Assembly: GCA_021811615.1 (NCBI GenBank)
Contig: JAJZNW010000110.1
Span: 1-64,000, forward strand
From: Bacteroidota bacterium
Lineage (GTDB): Bacteria; Bacteroidota; Ignavibacteria; Kryptoniales; JAKASW01
Reading direction: 5' to 3'
DNA length: 64,000 nucleotides
A program made the position numbers and the translations under genes. How positions within the stretch are numbered: the first letter of the stretch is position 1; every line of letters begins with the position of its first letter. Shown one piece after another: positions 41,866 to 51,242 of the stretch. The notes under the pieces are model-generated. The model ran no database searches, was not told where the DNA came from, and was given only the letters and a program-made list of their open reading frames with translations.

Positions 41866-42263
41866 TTAGAGTTGCAGCAGAACCGGGTATGATCATCCGG
41901 CGAGAGCCTCGCTGAAGCCGCCCTGGCTTCGCGGTGAGTTCAAAGCTGCAGAAGGTGTCCGTCAGTCGTTAAGCCAGGTTCCGAAAGGGCCTCCCGCGAA
42001 TATTCATAGCTTTCCCGGTGTGACACACCTGAAATAACACGCGAGAAAAAAGAGGAGGAGTGCCGCAAACAGGGCCAATCAAACTGTGGATGCCATGCAC
42101 GGGGCTGATTTGTGCGATTACCGGTCAATATTGTGTTTTGCTTAGTATATCATCGGCGATTTTTGTTATTTTATCATTGATATTTTCTTCGGAATATGGG
42201 TATCTATGATTTCTCTCCAATTAAGTTGGCATTCTTCGTCAGTAATAAATGGTGAATTGACAA
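41866..42263. other. Intergenic stretch before ychF
   Basis: About 400 bases without a supportable gene. The last ~130 bases (from 42130) are A/T rich and probably hold the ychF promoter, but no box pair is clear enough to mark. Confidence 0.5.
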
Positions 42264-43361
42264 ATGGGTTTTAACTGCGGGATCATCGGACTGCCGAACG
42301 TCGGCAAGTCTACAATTTTCAACGCGCTCACGGCTGCCGGAATCGCGGCAGAGAACTATCCCTTCTGCACCATCGAGCCTAATATGGGCATAGTGCCGGT
42401 GCCCGACAGAAGGCTCGACAAGCTCGCAGCATTATACGAGACACAGAAAATCATCCCGACGACCATAGAATTCGTAGACATAGCAGGACTCGTCAAGGGA
42501 GCGAGCAAAGGAGAGGGACTCGGCAATCAGTTCCTCGGGCACATCCGCGAGGTCGATGCCGTGGCACATGTCGTCAGGTGCTTCGACGACCCGAACGTCG
42601 TTCATGTCGACGGCTCGGTCGACCCGAAGAGGGACGTCGAAGTAATCGAAACGGAACTGATCATAAAGGACCTCGACACGCTTCAGCGGAAATTGAAAGA
42701 GACCGAAGGGCGGGCCAGATCGGGCGATAAGAAGGTCAAGGAAGAGTACGATGTCTACGTACGTCTGAACGACCATCTGAATTCCGGAAGACTTGCCAAA
42801 TACCTCGAGTATGAAGACGAGCAGCACCGCGAGTACGTCAGGCAGCTCCATCTTCTCACGGATAAACCTGTCATGTACATCGCCAACGTTGACGAGGCGA
42901 GCGTCAAGACCGGGAACAGATATGTAGCGACAGTGAAGGAGATCGCCGCGCGCGAGGGAGCCAGCGTCGTCATGGTGTCTGGAAAAATAGAAGCCGAACT
43001 TTCTCAGCTCCCGGCGGACGAAAGAGAAGCCTTCCTCTCGGATCTCGGTCTAAGCGCGTCGGGCCTTGAGAGGGTCATAAGGGAGGGATATTCGCTCCTG
43101 AAGCTTGTAACATTCTTCACCGCAGGACCGAAGGAAGTCCACGCCTGGACGGTGGAGGCAAACACACCCGCTCCGCGAGCCTCCGCAAGAATACATTCCG
43201 ATTTCGAAAAGGGATTCATCAGGATGGAAGTGATCAAGTACGACGACCTTATGAAACTCGGCTCGGAACAGGAGGTGAAGGACGCAGGACTCCTCCATGT
43301 CGAAGGTAAAGATTATCAGGTACAGGACGGGGATATTGTAGTCGTGAGGTTCAGCGTCTGA
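42264..43361 (+). CDS. ychF: Ribosome-binding ATPase YchF (Obg family)
   Basis: 365 residues. G1 GLPNVGKSTIFNALT near 8-22, the effector region YPFCTIEPNMGIVPVPD, G3 VDIAGLVKGASKGEGLGNQF, G4-like YIANVDEA instead of NKxD (the change that gives YchF its ATP preference), and a C-terminal TGS domain (about 280-363: FFTAGPKEVHAWTVEANTPA). It binds the ribosome and influences translation and oxidative stress in other bacteria. Full length, no anomaly seen. Confidence 0.96.
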   Translation: MGFNCGIIGLPNVGKSTIFNALTAAGIAAENYPFCTIEPNMGIVPVPDRRLDKLAALYETQKIIPTTIEFVDIAGLVKGASKGEGLGNQFLGHIREVDAVAHVVRCFDDPNVVHVDGSVDPKRDVEVIETELIIKDLDTLQRKLKETEGRARSGDKKVKEEYDVYVRLNDHLNSGRLAKYLEYEDEQHREYVRQLHLLTDKPVMYIANVDEASVKTGNRYVATVKEIAAREGASVVMVSGKIEAELSQLPADEREAFLSDLGLSASGLERVIREGYSLLKLVTFFTAGPKEVHAWTVEANTPAPRASARIHSDFEKGFIRMEVIKYDDLMKLGSEQEVKDAGLLHVEGKDYQVQDGDIVVVRFSV

Positions 43362-43410
43362 TGCCGACCTTTCCAGGGCAAATTGTCGAAACATACGGAG
43401 ATAAACGCAA

Positions 43411-44283
43411 ATGAAGGACCATATTCGTATCGCAGTGGCTGCGCTTCTAATGCTTCCTTTGGTGGCATTCGGGCAACCCCGCCTACACCGCCTCAGCTTT
43501 TATTCCCATTCGGTACACGACACGATGCATGTCGTGGTACTTCTGCCTCCACATTACGATCGGGCCCACGCCTATCCTGTATTATTCCTGCTGCACGGAT
43601 ACGGCGGGGATCAGAACGACTGGACTGCGAAGACTAACCTTGTCGAATACACTTCGCATATCCGGCTCATCATTGTAATGCCGGAGGCCAAGAACTCATG
43701 GTACGTGAATTCGCAGATGGATCCCCGGGAGAAGTATGAAGACTACATAATGCGCGAGCTGCCGAAGTTTATCAACAAGCGCTTCCCCATCGACACCACC
43801 CGGGAAGCGATCGCAGGGCTTTCCATGGGAGGCTACGGCGCGCTGGTGCTTGGACTAAGGTACCCGCATAAGTTTCAATTCATCGGAGATCTCAGCGGGG
43901 CAATAACGACACCGGAAATAATCGACTCGATGCTTGATGTACCCGGATTCAACCTCGGTACGCAGCGGGGGATCATGCCGAGCATAATAAAGGCGTTCGG
44001 AAAGGACGACAAGCGCTTCAGAGATTCTCACAACGTGTTTGATTTGATCGAGAAGGATCCTCCCGCAACGATACCCTATATATTCATGGCGGCGGGCACA
44101 GAGGATGGTTATGTCGAATTCCGTCCCGCGGATCATGCTTTCATAGATTCGCTTCACGCTCGCGGCGACACTCGCTATGAGTACCACGAACTCCCAGGCC
44201 AGCACGACTGGAAATTCTGGAATAAGGAAGTCCGGCCGATGCTGAGGAGAATGGCGGAGATAATGGAACTGAGAAATCAGTGA
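43411..44283 (+). CDS. Secreted alpha/beta-hydrolase (putative esterase family)
   Basis: 290 residues with an N-terminal signal peptide (IAVAALLMLPLVAFGQ). Esterase/antigen-85/S-formylglutathione-hydrolase-like fold: PVLFLLHGYGGDQNDW with the oxyanion HG, the nucleophile elbow GLSMGGYGALVLG (GxSxGG), an acidic residue near AAGTEDGYVEF and the catalytic histidine in ELPGQHDWKFW. Likely hydrolyses an acyl ester such as a feruloyl or acetyl ester, in the periplasm or outside. The UDG gene starts at GTG overlapping its stop. Confidence 0.9.
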   Translation: MKDHIRIAVAALLMLPLVAFGQPRLHRLSFYSHSVHDTMHVVVLLPPHYDRAHAYPVLFLLHGYGGDQNDWTAKTNLVEYTSHIRLIIVMPEAKNSWYVNSQMDPREKYEDYIMRELPKFINKRFPIDTTREAIAGLSMGGYGALVLGLRYPHKFQFIGDLSGAITTPEIIDSMLDVPGFNLGTQRGIMPSIIKAFGKDDKRFRDSHNVFDLIEKDPPATIPYIFMAAGTEDGYVEFRPADHAFIDSLHARGDTRYEYHELPGQHDWKFWNKEVRPMLRRMAEIMELRNQ

Positions 44284-45026
44284 AGGAGGGACGGCCAGCC
44301 GTTCGGGACGGGGAAACTAAGACAGAAAATGCTGAGGATACCGGAGCCCGGCTTTCATCGCTGAATTCTGCCATCGTGAAATGCAGGAGATGCCAACGCC
44401 TGGTAGAGTGGCGTGAAAAGGTTGCGCGGGAAAAAGTTGCCCGTTTTTCCGATTGGGAGTATTGGGGAAAGCCGGTTCCCGGATTCGGTGACCCGGGTGC
44501 GCGGCTTCTCATCGTGGGGCTGGCACCGGCCGCACACGGCGCCAACAGGACTGGACGAATGTTTACGGGCGACAAAAGCGGCGAATGGCTCCACAGGACT
44601 TTACACGAGTTCGGCTTTTCTAACAGGGAAAATTCTTCGACGGCCGATGACGGGCTCGAACTCAACGACTGTTACATCACGGCAGTCGCGAGGTGCGCAC
44701 CCCCGCAGAACAAGCTCACGAAAGAGGAGATAGAAAATTGCCGGCCTTTTCTTCAGCAAGAATTCCGGATTCTCCCCAGCGTCCGGGTGGTCGTAGTCCT
44801 GGGCAAACTGGCCTTCGACCAGGTTTTGAAGAATCTCCTGAAGGATAAGCCCGCCGTACGAGGGGAAAGAGCTGTATTCAAACATGGCGCGGTGTATCAT
44901 TTGAATTCCACCCTGACAGTAATCGCTTCATACCACCCAAGCCAGCAAAACACATTTACAGGCAAGCTGACGAGACAGATGTTCGAGTCGGTATTCAGGA
45001 AGGCTCGCGCGATCTTAATGTCGTAA
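44280..45026 (+). CDS. Family 5 uracil-DNA glycosylase (UDGb)
   Basis: 248 residues. It removes uracil and some other deaminated bases from DNA. Motif A-like GLAPAAHGANRTGRMFTGD is the signature of the UDGb group, and ASYHPSQQNTFTGKLT is the second active-site loop. Cysteines at CRRCQR and at ARCAPP and NCRPF are the likely ligands of a 4Fe-4S cluster. The frame starts at GTG overlapping the esterase stop; a later start is possible because the first ~25 residues are not conserved-looking. Confidence 0.92.
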   Translation: MKEGRPAVRDGETKTENAEDTGARLSSLNSAIVKCRRCQRLVEWREKVAREKVARFSDWEYWGKPVPGFGDPGARLLIVGLAPAAHGANRTGRMFTGDKSGEWLHRTLHEFGFSNRENSSTADDGLELNDCYITAVARCAPPQNKLTKEEIENCRPFLQQEFRILPSVRVVVVLGKLAFDQVLKNLLKDKPAVRGERAVFKHGAVYHLNSTLTVIASYHPSQQNTFTGKLTRQMFESVFRKARAILMS

Positions 45027-45260
45027 GAAGCGCATATTAATCGCTCTAATTACCTCCTTATGAGCTCTGACCTCGGACAACCGCAACCCGGGCCTCCCCC
45101 CTTCCCACTGTACCGTTTGCCTGATTAGATCGCCCTTTTTTCCGGTCCCTTCGGCCCCCTCGGTGGCCGGTAAAGTTTACATCTTTTTTGTCCGATAATT
45201 GTTAGTGAGACACTCAGGAAGAGTGCGAAATACTTAAGTACAACATAAAGAGAGTACGTC

Positions 45261-45491
45261 ATGGACGACGAAAAAAGTGGTGTGCCCTCCCGGCGCCTAA
45301 CGCGAAGGGAGGAAGAGGAGCTGTTTTCAGCGATCATCACGGGATATTTGAAGGACAAGGTTGAACTTGAAATATACCCGAAGGGGATCTCAATCAAAGA
45401 AACTTCGAACCCTGACGCGAGGGAAATCTTCTTCCCGTTTGATGAAGAGGATAGCACCCCACCGGGACCGGAGGAGTGCACGGGTCAATGA
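45261..45491 (+). CDS. Small acidic hypothetical protein
   Basis: 76 residues with AGAGAG before the ATG. Charged, mixed alpha/beta (RREEEELFSAIITGYLKDKV, then VELEIYPKGISIKE), with an acidic Pro-rich tail. Its end is 6 bases from the end of the convergent radical SAM gene. No signal or membrane segment and no recognised family. Codon use resembles the neighbours. Confidence 0.55.
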   Translation: MDDEKSGVPSRRLTRREEEELFSAIITGYLKDKVELEIYPKGISIKETSNPDAREIFFPFDEEDSTPPGPEECTGQ

Positions 45492-45497
45492 CTGCGA

Positions 45498-46487
45498 TCA
45501 GCGCTTGAACGGCTCAATGCGATTTGTGAAATCGGGCTTGTAGTAATCCTGGCTTTCGAAATTCTGCATCCAACCGTTTTCGAAACCGAACTCATCCAGA
45601 AGATCGAGGACCTTGTCGTATTCCGATTCGCGGATATGCCTGCTCATGAGCATAATCGATTCCGCCTTGTTCGTCGGGTAGTACTGCGACATCACCGACA
45701 GCGCGACATCGTTTCCGAGTTCTCCCGCGATCCACTTCAATGTCTCCCTGCTGCCGGCCAGGCCGTTGGGAAGCACGAGGTGCCTTATGAGTAGACCGCG
45801 CTTCAGCGATCCGTCATCGCCGATGACCAGATCGCTTCCTACCTGCCTGTGCATTTCCTTCAAAGCGAGGCGTGCGAACTTCGGATATTCCTTCACCTTC
45901 GAATACATGTACCCGTCGATCTCTTCCGCGTATTTGAGGTCAGGCAAATAGATATCCACGATCCCGTCAAGAAGCTTGAGCACATCGACGGAGTCGTACG
46001 CGTTAGTGTTGTAAACTAAAGGCAGGTGCAGGCCCTGTTCGACGGCTATCCCGAGGGCCCGGACAATTTCGGGGACGAAATGCGTCGGCGATACCAGTCC
46101 GATGTTGTGACAACCCTTCGCCTGCAGCTCAAGCATGATTTCGGCCAGTCTCTCGAAGGTAACTTCGTTCTTAAGCTCGACTTTGTAATTCTGGCTGATC
46201 TGATAATTCTGGCAGTACACGCAGCGAAGGTTACAGTTGCCGAAGAATATGTTTCCGGCGCCGTTGGTGCCGACAAGCGGCGGCTCTTCGCCGAAATGCG
46301 GGCAGTAGGAGCTCACGATCGGAAGATACCGCGAATAACATCTCGCGATCTCCCCCTTTTTCCTGTCGACCCGGCAGTCGAGCGGGCAGATGTTGCACGA
46401 TTCAAGCATCCGGTCGAGTATTTCGACGCGGCGTTGCAGCTCACCTGATTCATGGAGCCTAAGGTAGGACGGTTCGAACTCTATCAC
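45498..46487 (-). CDS. Radical SAM protein, PflA-like (COG1313 type)
   Basis: 329 residues from GTG at 46487, chosen because FEPSYLRLHESGELQRR is the usual N-terminus of this group; the frame stays open to TTG at 46580. The cluster motif CNLRCVYCQNYQ (CxxxCxxC) binds the 4Fe-4S cluster, and CNICPLDCRV plus the nearby CYSRY form a second cysteine set. Related to pyruvate formate-lyase activators and the AmmeMemoRadiSam group, so an activating enzyme for an unknown partner is possible. The SDR gene upstream (98 bases away) is on the same strand. Confidence 0.85.
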   Translation of the reverse strand: MIEFEPSYLRLHESGELQRRVEILDRMLESCNICPLDCRVDRKKGEIARCYSRYLPIVSSYCPHFGEEPPLVGTNGAGNIFFGNCNLRCVYCQNYQISQNYKVELKNEVTFERLAEIMLELQAKGCHNIGLVSPTHFVPEIVRALGIAVEQGLHLPLVYNTNAYDSVDVLKLLDGIVDIYLPDLKYAEEIDGYMYSKVKEYPKFARLALKEMHRQVGSDLVIGDDGSLKRGLLIRHLVLPNGLAGSRETLKWIAGELGNDVALSVMSQYYPTNKAESIMLMSRHIRESEYDKVLDLLDEFGFENGWMQNFESQDYYKPDFTNRIEPFKR

Positions 46488-46585
46488 TTTTGTATCTCGT
46501 TTATCTATTTGTAAAACAGGAATTGCCAAAAGATCGGTTCCAGCCCGATCAACCAATATTCCGGGAATCGAATAAGCCAAGTTTT

Positions 46586-47359
46586 CTATGGGTTCGTAGC
46601 CCAGAGCTCGACTTCGCGAACGAGGGCTCTTGGAGGAAGCTTGATGGCAGCTACTATCGTGTCGGCGACATCCTCGGCTCGCAGCCTCGCACCTTTTCCG
46701 CCCTTAAGTATCTGGCGGCTATCCCTTTCGCTCGAATCGACTGAGCTCGGCGTTACCACTATGACGCGGATGTTATGGCCCCGGACTTCCTGAAGAAGCG
46801 CCTCTGAAAAACCCTCGATGCCGAATTTTGAAGCTGCATATACTGCAGAGTTCGCTTTCGCCCGCTTCCCCGACGTTGACGATATCATCACTATCGTACC
46901 GTCCATCTTTTCGATCATCTCGGGAAGGACCGCACGCGCAAGTAAAAACGGCCCCGTAAGATTGGTCCCGATGATCGAGTTCCAATCGTTCAACGACATC
47001 TCGGTAACCGGCTTCTCAAGATATTGTCCGGCGTTATTTATAAGTATGTCTATCGTTCCAAATTCGGTAAGAGTCTTCGAAAGAAGCCTGTGTACGCTCT
47101 TCTCGTTCGAAACGTCGGTTTGCACGGCAATCACCTTGCCGCCGTTCCCGGAGATCTCTTCGGCGGTGGCTTTGAGATCCCCAAGCGTCCTTCCTGCAAT
47201 GACCACCGAGGTCCCTTCCCGTGCCAGCCTTTGGGCGATGAACCTTCCGATTCCTCTCGAACCTCCCGTAACGATCGCCACTTTTCCAGCGAGGCTACCG
47301 CCGGGATATTGTGCAGTCGATTCCGACCTGACTTTCTTTGAAGATGCGGATTTAAGCAT
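46586..47359 (-). CDS. Short-chain dehydrogenase/reductase
   Basis: 257 residues from the ATG at 47359, one base past the hprK stop; the frame is open a further 12 codons inside hprK. Classical SDR: cofactor motif TGGSRGIGRFIAQ near residue 32, NNAG in the middle, catalytic Ser (ISSTSGKRAKANS) and YAASKFG (YxxxK). NADPH preference is suggested by basic residues after the glycine motif. It reduces a carbonyl of an unknown substrate. Tight linkage to hprK suggests one transcript, but no functional link is evident. Confidence 0.9.
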   Translation of the reverse strand: MLKSASSKKVRSESTAQYPGGSLAGKVAIVTGGSRGIGRFIAQRLAREGTSVVIAGRTLGDLKATAEEISGNGGKVIAVQTDVSNEKSVHRLLSKTLTEFGTIDILINNAGQYLEKPVTEMSLNDWNSIIGTNLTGPFLLARAVLPEMIEKMDGTIVMISSTSGKRAKANSAVYAASKFGIEGFSEALLQEVRGHNIRVIVVTPSSVDSSERDSRQILKGGKGARLRAEDVADTIVAAIKLPPRALVREVELWATNP

Positions 47360-47360
47360 G

Positions 47361-48377
47361 CTACTCAAAGTCCCTTTCAAAATACCGGCTCGCACCGGTA
47401 CCCTGTTTTTTCTTCTTCTTGATCGCTTCCTGGATTTTCTGGTTGAACACTTCCGCCGCGTCGTAGTCGTATGAACGCAGGAGTTGATTCAACGAGATGA
47501 CCTCGGCTATTACGGTTATATTCTTTCCGGGGAGGATCGGGAGCTTAATAAACGGAATGTCGACGCCGAGAATCGAAATAAATTCGTGGTCCAGCCCTGT
47601 CCTTGTATATTCCTGAGTGGAGTCCCATTCTTCAAGTTCGACCACCACTTCTATTCTCTTACGTTTCCTGACGGCTCTTATGCCGAAGACACTCCGGACA
47701 TCTATCACTCCCAGGCCGCGAACTTCCATGAAATGCTGGGCGATGTTGGAGCTCTTCCCGATAAGGATGTCCTCACCCTCTCTGTAAACTCCGACGGCAT
47801 CGTCGGCCACGAGCCGGTGTCCGCGCTCAACCAGGTCGAGTGCGATTTCGCTTTTGCCGATTCCGCTCTTCCCTACGAACAGAAGACCTATGCCGTACAC
47901 GTCGACGAGCGAGCCGTGTATCACCGTGCTCGGCGCAAATATCTGGTCCAGAAACTCTCCGAGGAAGTAGACCAGCCTCGTCGTCTCGAGTGTGCTCCGG
48001 AAGACCGAGACACCGTGTTCGGTGATGAGATCGATCAGGTCCTGCTCGAGTTCGTTGCTGTTCGCGATGATGATGCAGGGTATATCGAACTGCAGAATGG
48101 TCTGCAACGCCCGGCGCCTGTCCTCGAGCTTCAGCGAGCTGAGGTACCTGACCTCTGTGTTCCCGAATATCTGTACCCGGTTGTAGGTAAACAACTCGAC
48201 GTAGCCTGCCAGGGCTAGGCCAGGCCTGTGCACGTTCTTGTCCGTAATAAGCTTTGCGTGGCCTATGTCGCCGTTGATCTGCTGAAGTTTCGTCTTCTCG
48301 TGCATCGTTTTGTACAACTCGCCGACGCTGACGTCTTTTCTCCTTATTTCCTTCGTATCCCAAATACGTGATGCCAT
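47361..48377 (-). CDS. hprK: HPr kinase/phosphorylase
   Basis: 338 residues. N-terminal domain about 1-135, C-terminal kinase domain with P-loop GKSGIGKSE near 160, RLVADDAVGVYR and the HprK signature MEVRGLGVIDVRSVFG near 205-220. In Firmicutes it phosphorylates Ser46 of HPr for catabolite control; in Gram-negative bacteria it often works without a full sugar PTS, as part of a regulatory phosphorelay. No HPr or EI gene lies in the window, so its partner is elsewhere. Full length. Confidence 0.95.
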   Translation of the reverse strand: MASRIWDTKEIRRKDVSVGELYKTMHEKTKLQQINGDIGHAKLITDKNVHRPGLALAGYVELFTYNRVQIFGNTEVRYLSSLKLEDRRRALQTILQFDIPCIIIANSNELEQDLIDLITEHGVSVFRSTLETTRLVYFLGEFLDQIFAPSTVIHGSLVDVYGIGLLFVGKSGIGKSEIALDLVERGHRLVADDAVGVYREGEDILIGKSSNIAQHFMEVRGLGVIDVRSVFGIRAVRKRKRIEVVVELEEWDSTQEYTRTGLDHEFISILGVDIPFIKLPILPGKNITVIAEVISLNQLLRSYDYDAAEVFNQKIQEAIKKKKKQGTGASRYFERDFE

Positions 48378-48694
48378 ATCGCTAAAAATATATGAACAAA
48401 TGCGGGGAAATGCACCCTAAATCGAATCCACGGGCGCGTCGAGCGGCACGCGTCATATGCTCACCCCCATCGACCGGCATCGCAAGCGGGCCGATGCCGG
48501 ATCACCGCGCGAAGGTTAAGACAGAGAGTCGACAGACTCCGGTTCCGCCGGAACCCGGAAGAGCGTACAAAACCGCGGTTATTGTACCTGTTCATCAGAC
48601 ATCCCGTGCGGCCGGATCCGTCTTTCTGCGAAGCGCATGAATGGAAGATGGGGTATCACTTTGCGCGCTGCCGCGATTGGGAGAACCACGCGGG
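48378..48694. other. Intergenic stretch between hprK and the envelope operon
   Basis: 317 bases without a gene I can support; an 82-codon + strand frame here is Arg/Pro-rich and featureless. A perfect short hairpin GGTTCC-GCC-GGAACC lies near 48541-48555. Confidence 0.5.
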
Positions 48695-49435
48695 TCAGGT
48701 AGCGGAGGAATCCTTGAACCGGGAGAGGTCTTTTGCGAAAAATGCGCGGAAGTAGGCGAGCGTATATTGGAAATTCACTTTCCAGAATCCTGTTTCGTCG
48801 AATCTCCGCGGCGAGGTTCGCGTCCAGACCTTCCTGGAGAATGTCACTTTGCCGGCCATGCGTACCAGCATCATTCCGATGACGGCGTCGTCGCCCCAGA
48901 AACTAATGGGAGGAATACCGCCAATGGTGTGAAGGGCTTCCCTCGTCACGGCAAAGTTACCGCCGATTATGACGGCGGCCTTCCGCCAGAAGACGGCTCT
49001 GAGGAGCACGGGCAGCGCAGGAAGGACCACCCAGGAATAGAGTTTGTTCAGCACTGCTTTATAGCCCGCAGAGAATCCGTAATAGTACGGGCCGCTCACC
49101 GCCTTCGCCCCCTTTTCAATCTCGAGCCTGATGTTTTTTATCCAGTCGACCGGCACCATGCAATCGGAATCGAGAAAGCAAATCACGTCTCCTTTCGATT
49201 CGAGGAAGCCACGCTGGCGGGCAAAATTGGGACCCGGCATTTCCTCGAACACCACCTTACCGCTTCCCCCGAGAGCCATTGTCGCGGCAGAATGCGTGTG
49301 GTCGCTTGAATTGTTATCCACGACTATGATTTCGACGGAATCGCCAGACTCGAGCACCTGGGCACGGACTGCCATGACGGCCGACTCGATGTGTTTGCCT
49401 TCGTTGAAAGCAGGTATCACTACGGAAAATTTCAT
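48695..49435 (-). CDS. GT2-family glycosyltransferase, last gene of the envelope operon
   Basis: 246 residues from the ATG at 49435 (family start MKFSVVIPAFNE; a TTG eight codons earlier overlaps the previous stop). GT-A domain with IIVVDNNSSDHTHSAA, VICFLDSDCMVP (DSD metal motif) and WGDDAVIGMM (acidic catalytic region). A hydrophobic stretch near VVLPALPVLLRAVF suggests membrane association. It overlaps or nearly overlaps the SPASM radical SAM gene. It probably adds a sugar from a nucleotide-sugar to a lipid or glycan acceptor. Confidence 0.88.
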   Translation of the reverse strand: MKFSVVIPAFNEGKHIESAVMAVRAQVLESGDSVEIIVVDNNSSDHTHSAATMALGGSGKVVFEEMPGPNFARQRGFLESKGDVICFLDSDCMVPVDWIKNIRLEIEKGAKAVSGPYYYGFSAGYKAVLNKLYSWVVLPALPVLLRAVFWRKAAVIIGGNFAVTREALHTIGGIPPISFWGDDAVIGMMLVRMAGKVTFSRKVWTRTSPRRFDETGFWKVNFQYTLAYFRAFFAKDLSRFKDSSAT

Positions 49436-49455
49436 TAAGCCGGCACCATCACTTT

Positions 49456-50511
49456 TCAAAGCCTCTGCTGATTGTTTTCGGTCTTCTCGAATATATCACA
49501 TTTGGTGCAGATAGTGCGCGTGGTATTTCCTTTATAAACCGACTTGGCAAATAAGCTTCGTGAGTAGATGTATTTCTCGTTATACCATATTTCCTCGAAC
49601 GACTCTTTCGTAAGGTCTCCCCAGACGTTCTCCCTGCTTGTAATCCAGCAGCAAGGCGCCACTTTACCGTCCGGATTCACGACGGGGGAAGTAAAGAGCT
49701 GGCTGCACGGTTTATTGTTGATGGGAGGGTTACTCCCGTTCTTGTAGTAGTCAAGGACAAATCTGGAGTCTCTCGGGAGCCACATCTTTTTCCTTTCGTC
49801 GAGAGTGCCGGGGAACGCCATGTCTGGTATGTCGTCGGACAGCCCCATCTTGTCGAACATTATCTCTATTTTCATTTCCGCGGCCATTTCCCTCGCACGA
49901 GCTATTTCATGCTCATTGAACCTATTCACTATGAATTTCCAGACAATTTTCGGGTCTCTCTTCCGCAGCCTTTTTTTTGCTGCCACCGTCATCCCGACGT
50001 TTTCAATCACGCAGTCGAGACGGCCTTTCACCCTGTACTTCTCGTAGGTTTCCTGCGAGGCTCCATCGGCCGAGATAACAAGCTGATGCAGACCGGATCC
50101 GACGAGCACATCGAAAAATTCCGGCTTTTGCCTGAAGCTGAAATTTGTGTGTACTATGGTGTAAATATTCCTCGACACCGCTTCTCTTATCATTCGAGGG
50201 GTTTCATGGTACAGGAGAGGCTCGCCCCAGTTGAAGAGGATGAGCACCTTGACCGACGGCATTTTGTCCAGCACCATCCTGAAAGTGTCGAAGGACATTT
50301 TCCCCTTGTCATAGTCCTGGTTCCTGGATGCGCAGAGCGGGCATTCAAGATTGCAGACGTTTATTGGGTCGAGCGTAAGGGCGTTCGGTAGCCGCGGGCG
50401 GAGATCATTCGGATTGAACCGGTATTTGAGCCGTTCAGCGATTTTATTCTGAATGTTTACCGGGACTCTTTGCCAGAAAAAAAGGTAAGCCTGAAAAAGA
50501 AAACTGTTCAT
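49456..50511 (-). CDS. SPASM-domain radical SAM protein
   Basis: 351 residues from the ATG at 50511, two bases past the upstream stop (the frame is open 24 codons more inside that gene). The radical SAM motif CNLECPLCASRNQ (CxxxCxxC) follows DPINV, and the C-terminal SPASM domain has CSQL, VAPCCW and ICTKC cysteines for auxiliary clusters. This type includes peptide- and sugar-modifying maturases. Here it is inside a glycosyltransferase operon, so its substrate may be a sugar or lipid rather than a peptide; this is an inference. Confidence 0.9.
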   Translation of the reverse strand: MNSFLFQAYLFFWQRVPVNIQNKIAERLKYRFNPNDLRPRLPNALTLDPINVCNLECPLCASRNQDYDKGKMSFDTFRMVLDKMPSVKVLILFNWGEPLLYHETPRMIREAVSRNIYTIVHTNFSFRQKPEFFDVLVGSGLHQLVISADGASQETYEKYRVKGRLDCVIENVGMTVAAKKRLRKRDPKIVWKFIVNRFNEHEIARAREMAAEMKIEIMFDKMGLSDDIPDMAFPGTLDERKKMWLPRDSRFVLDYYKNGSNPPINNKPCSQLFTSPVVNPDGKVAPCCWITSRENVWGDLTKESFEEIWYNEKYIYSRSLFAKSVYKGNTTRTICTKCDIFEKTENNQQRL

Positions 50512-50513
50512 GC

Positions 50514-51242
50514 TTACCTGATAGCTTCCCAGTTCTTGTAGATCCGCTTCAACTTGATTAGCGGCAATGAACTCAGGAGCCACGCCGAGATAGTTCTCCA
50601 GTAGCCCCAGGCACGATATCGGCGCGGGGATTCATAGACCGTCGCCGCCCACGTGAAAAGGGTCTTCCCATGTTTTCTTACCCTGGTGAAGAGATCGAAG
50701 TCTTCTCCGGTTATGAGTTCTTCCCTGTAACCGCCCGCTTTTTCGTAGACTTCCCGCCTGATTACCTGGAATTCGCCCCTGGCCATCCCCCGTCCGGCCA
50801 AATTCGAAAAATAGTAATAGACATTGCAGACTGCGCTGAAACATCTGTCGCTCAGCTTCTCCTGTTCCGGCACGCATCTGATCGGGCAGGTCATCGCGAC
50901 GTACCCGTCGGAAGCGAACTTCATCTCGGCCGTCGAAAAAAGTCTTTCAACGTCGAACTTGACATCGGCATTGATGAAGAGAAGATTTTCGCCGCTCGCA
51001 GATTTTGCTCCTTTCGATCTGCAGGCCGAGATAGACCTCGCTTCCCCCTTCTCGTAGCGGACGACCTTGTCGCAATGCTCCCCTGCAATCTCCAGCGTCC
51101 GGTCGGTGCTCCCTCCGTCTGAGACGATGACCTCGTAATCGAACCTCGATTTGAGAGCCGGGTTGCACAACGATCCGAGGAGACCGGGAAGAAGTTTTTC
51201 TTCGTTCAGAGTAGGAATGATGATAGAATATTTCAAGTTCAA
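50514..51242 (-). CDS. GT2-family glycosyltransferase
   Basis: 242 residues starting at TTG, which overlaps the stop of the Wzi-like gene (TTGA) and has no better start nearby. GT-A features: YSIIIPTLNEEKLLPGLLGS, EVIVSDGGSTDRTLEIA, NLLFINADVKFD (the NAD/DxD position reads NADV), and ELITGEDFDLFTRVRKHG (EDxD-like catalytic acidic residues). A C-terminal hydrophobic segment near LLSSLPLIKL. It belongs to the dolichol-phosphate-mannose/rSAM-associated-like GT2 group. Translational coupling with its neighbours implies a single pathway. Confidence 0.9.
   Translation of the reverse strand: MNLKYSIIIPTLNEEKLLPGLLGSLCNPALKSRFDYEVIVSDGGSTDRTLEIAGEHCDKVVRYEKGEARSISACRSKGAKSASGENLLFINADVKFDVERLFSTAEMKFASDGYVAMTCPIRCVPEQEKLSDRCFSAVCNVYYYFSNLAGRGMARGEFQVIRREVYEKAGGYREELITGEDFDLFTRVRKHGKTLFTWAATVYESPRRYRAWGYWRTISAWLLSSLPLIKLKRIYKNWEAIR

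Noticed and set aside
48392-48640. 82-codon + frame between hprK and the envelope operon
   Set aside because: Arg/Pro-rich, no ribosome binding site, no motif.
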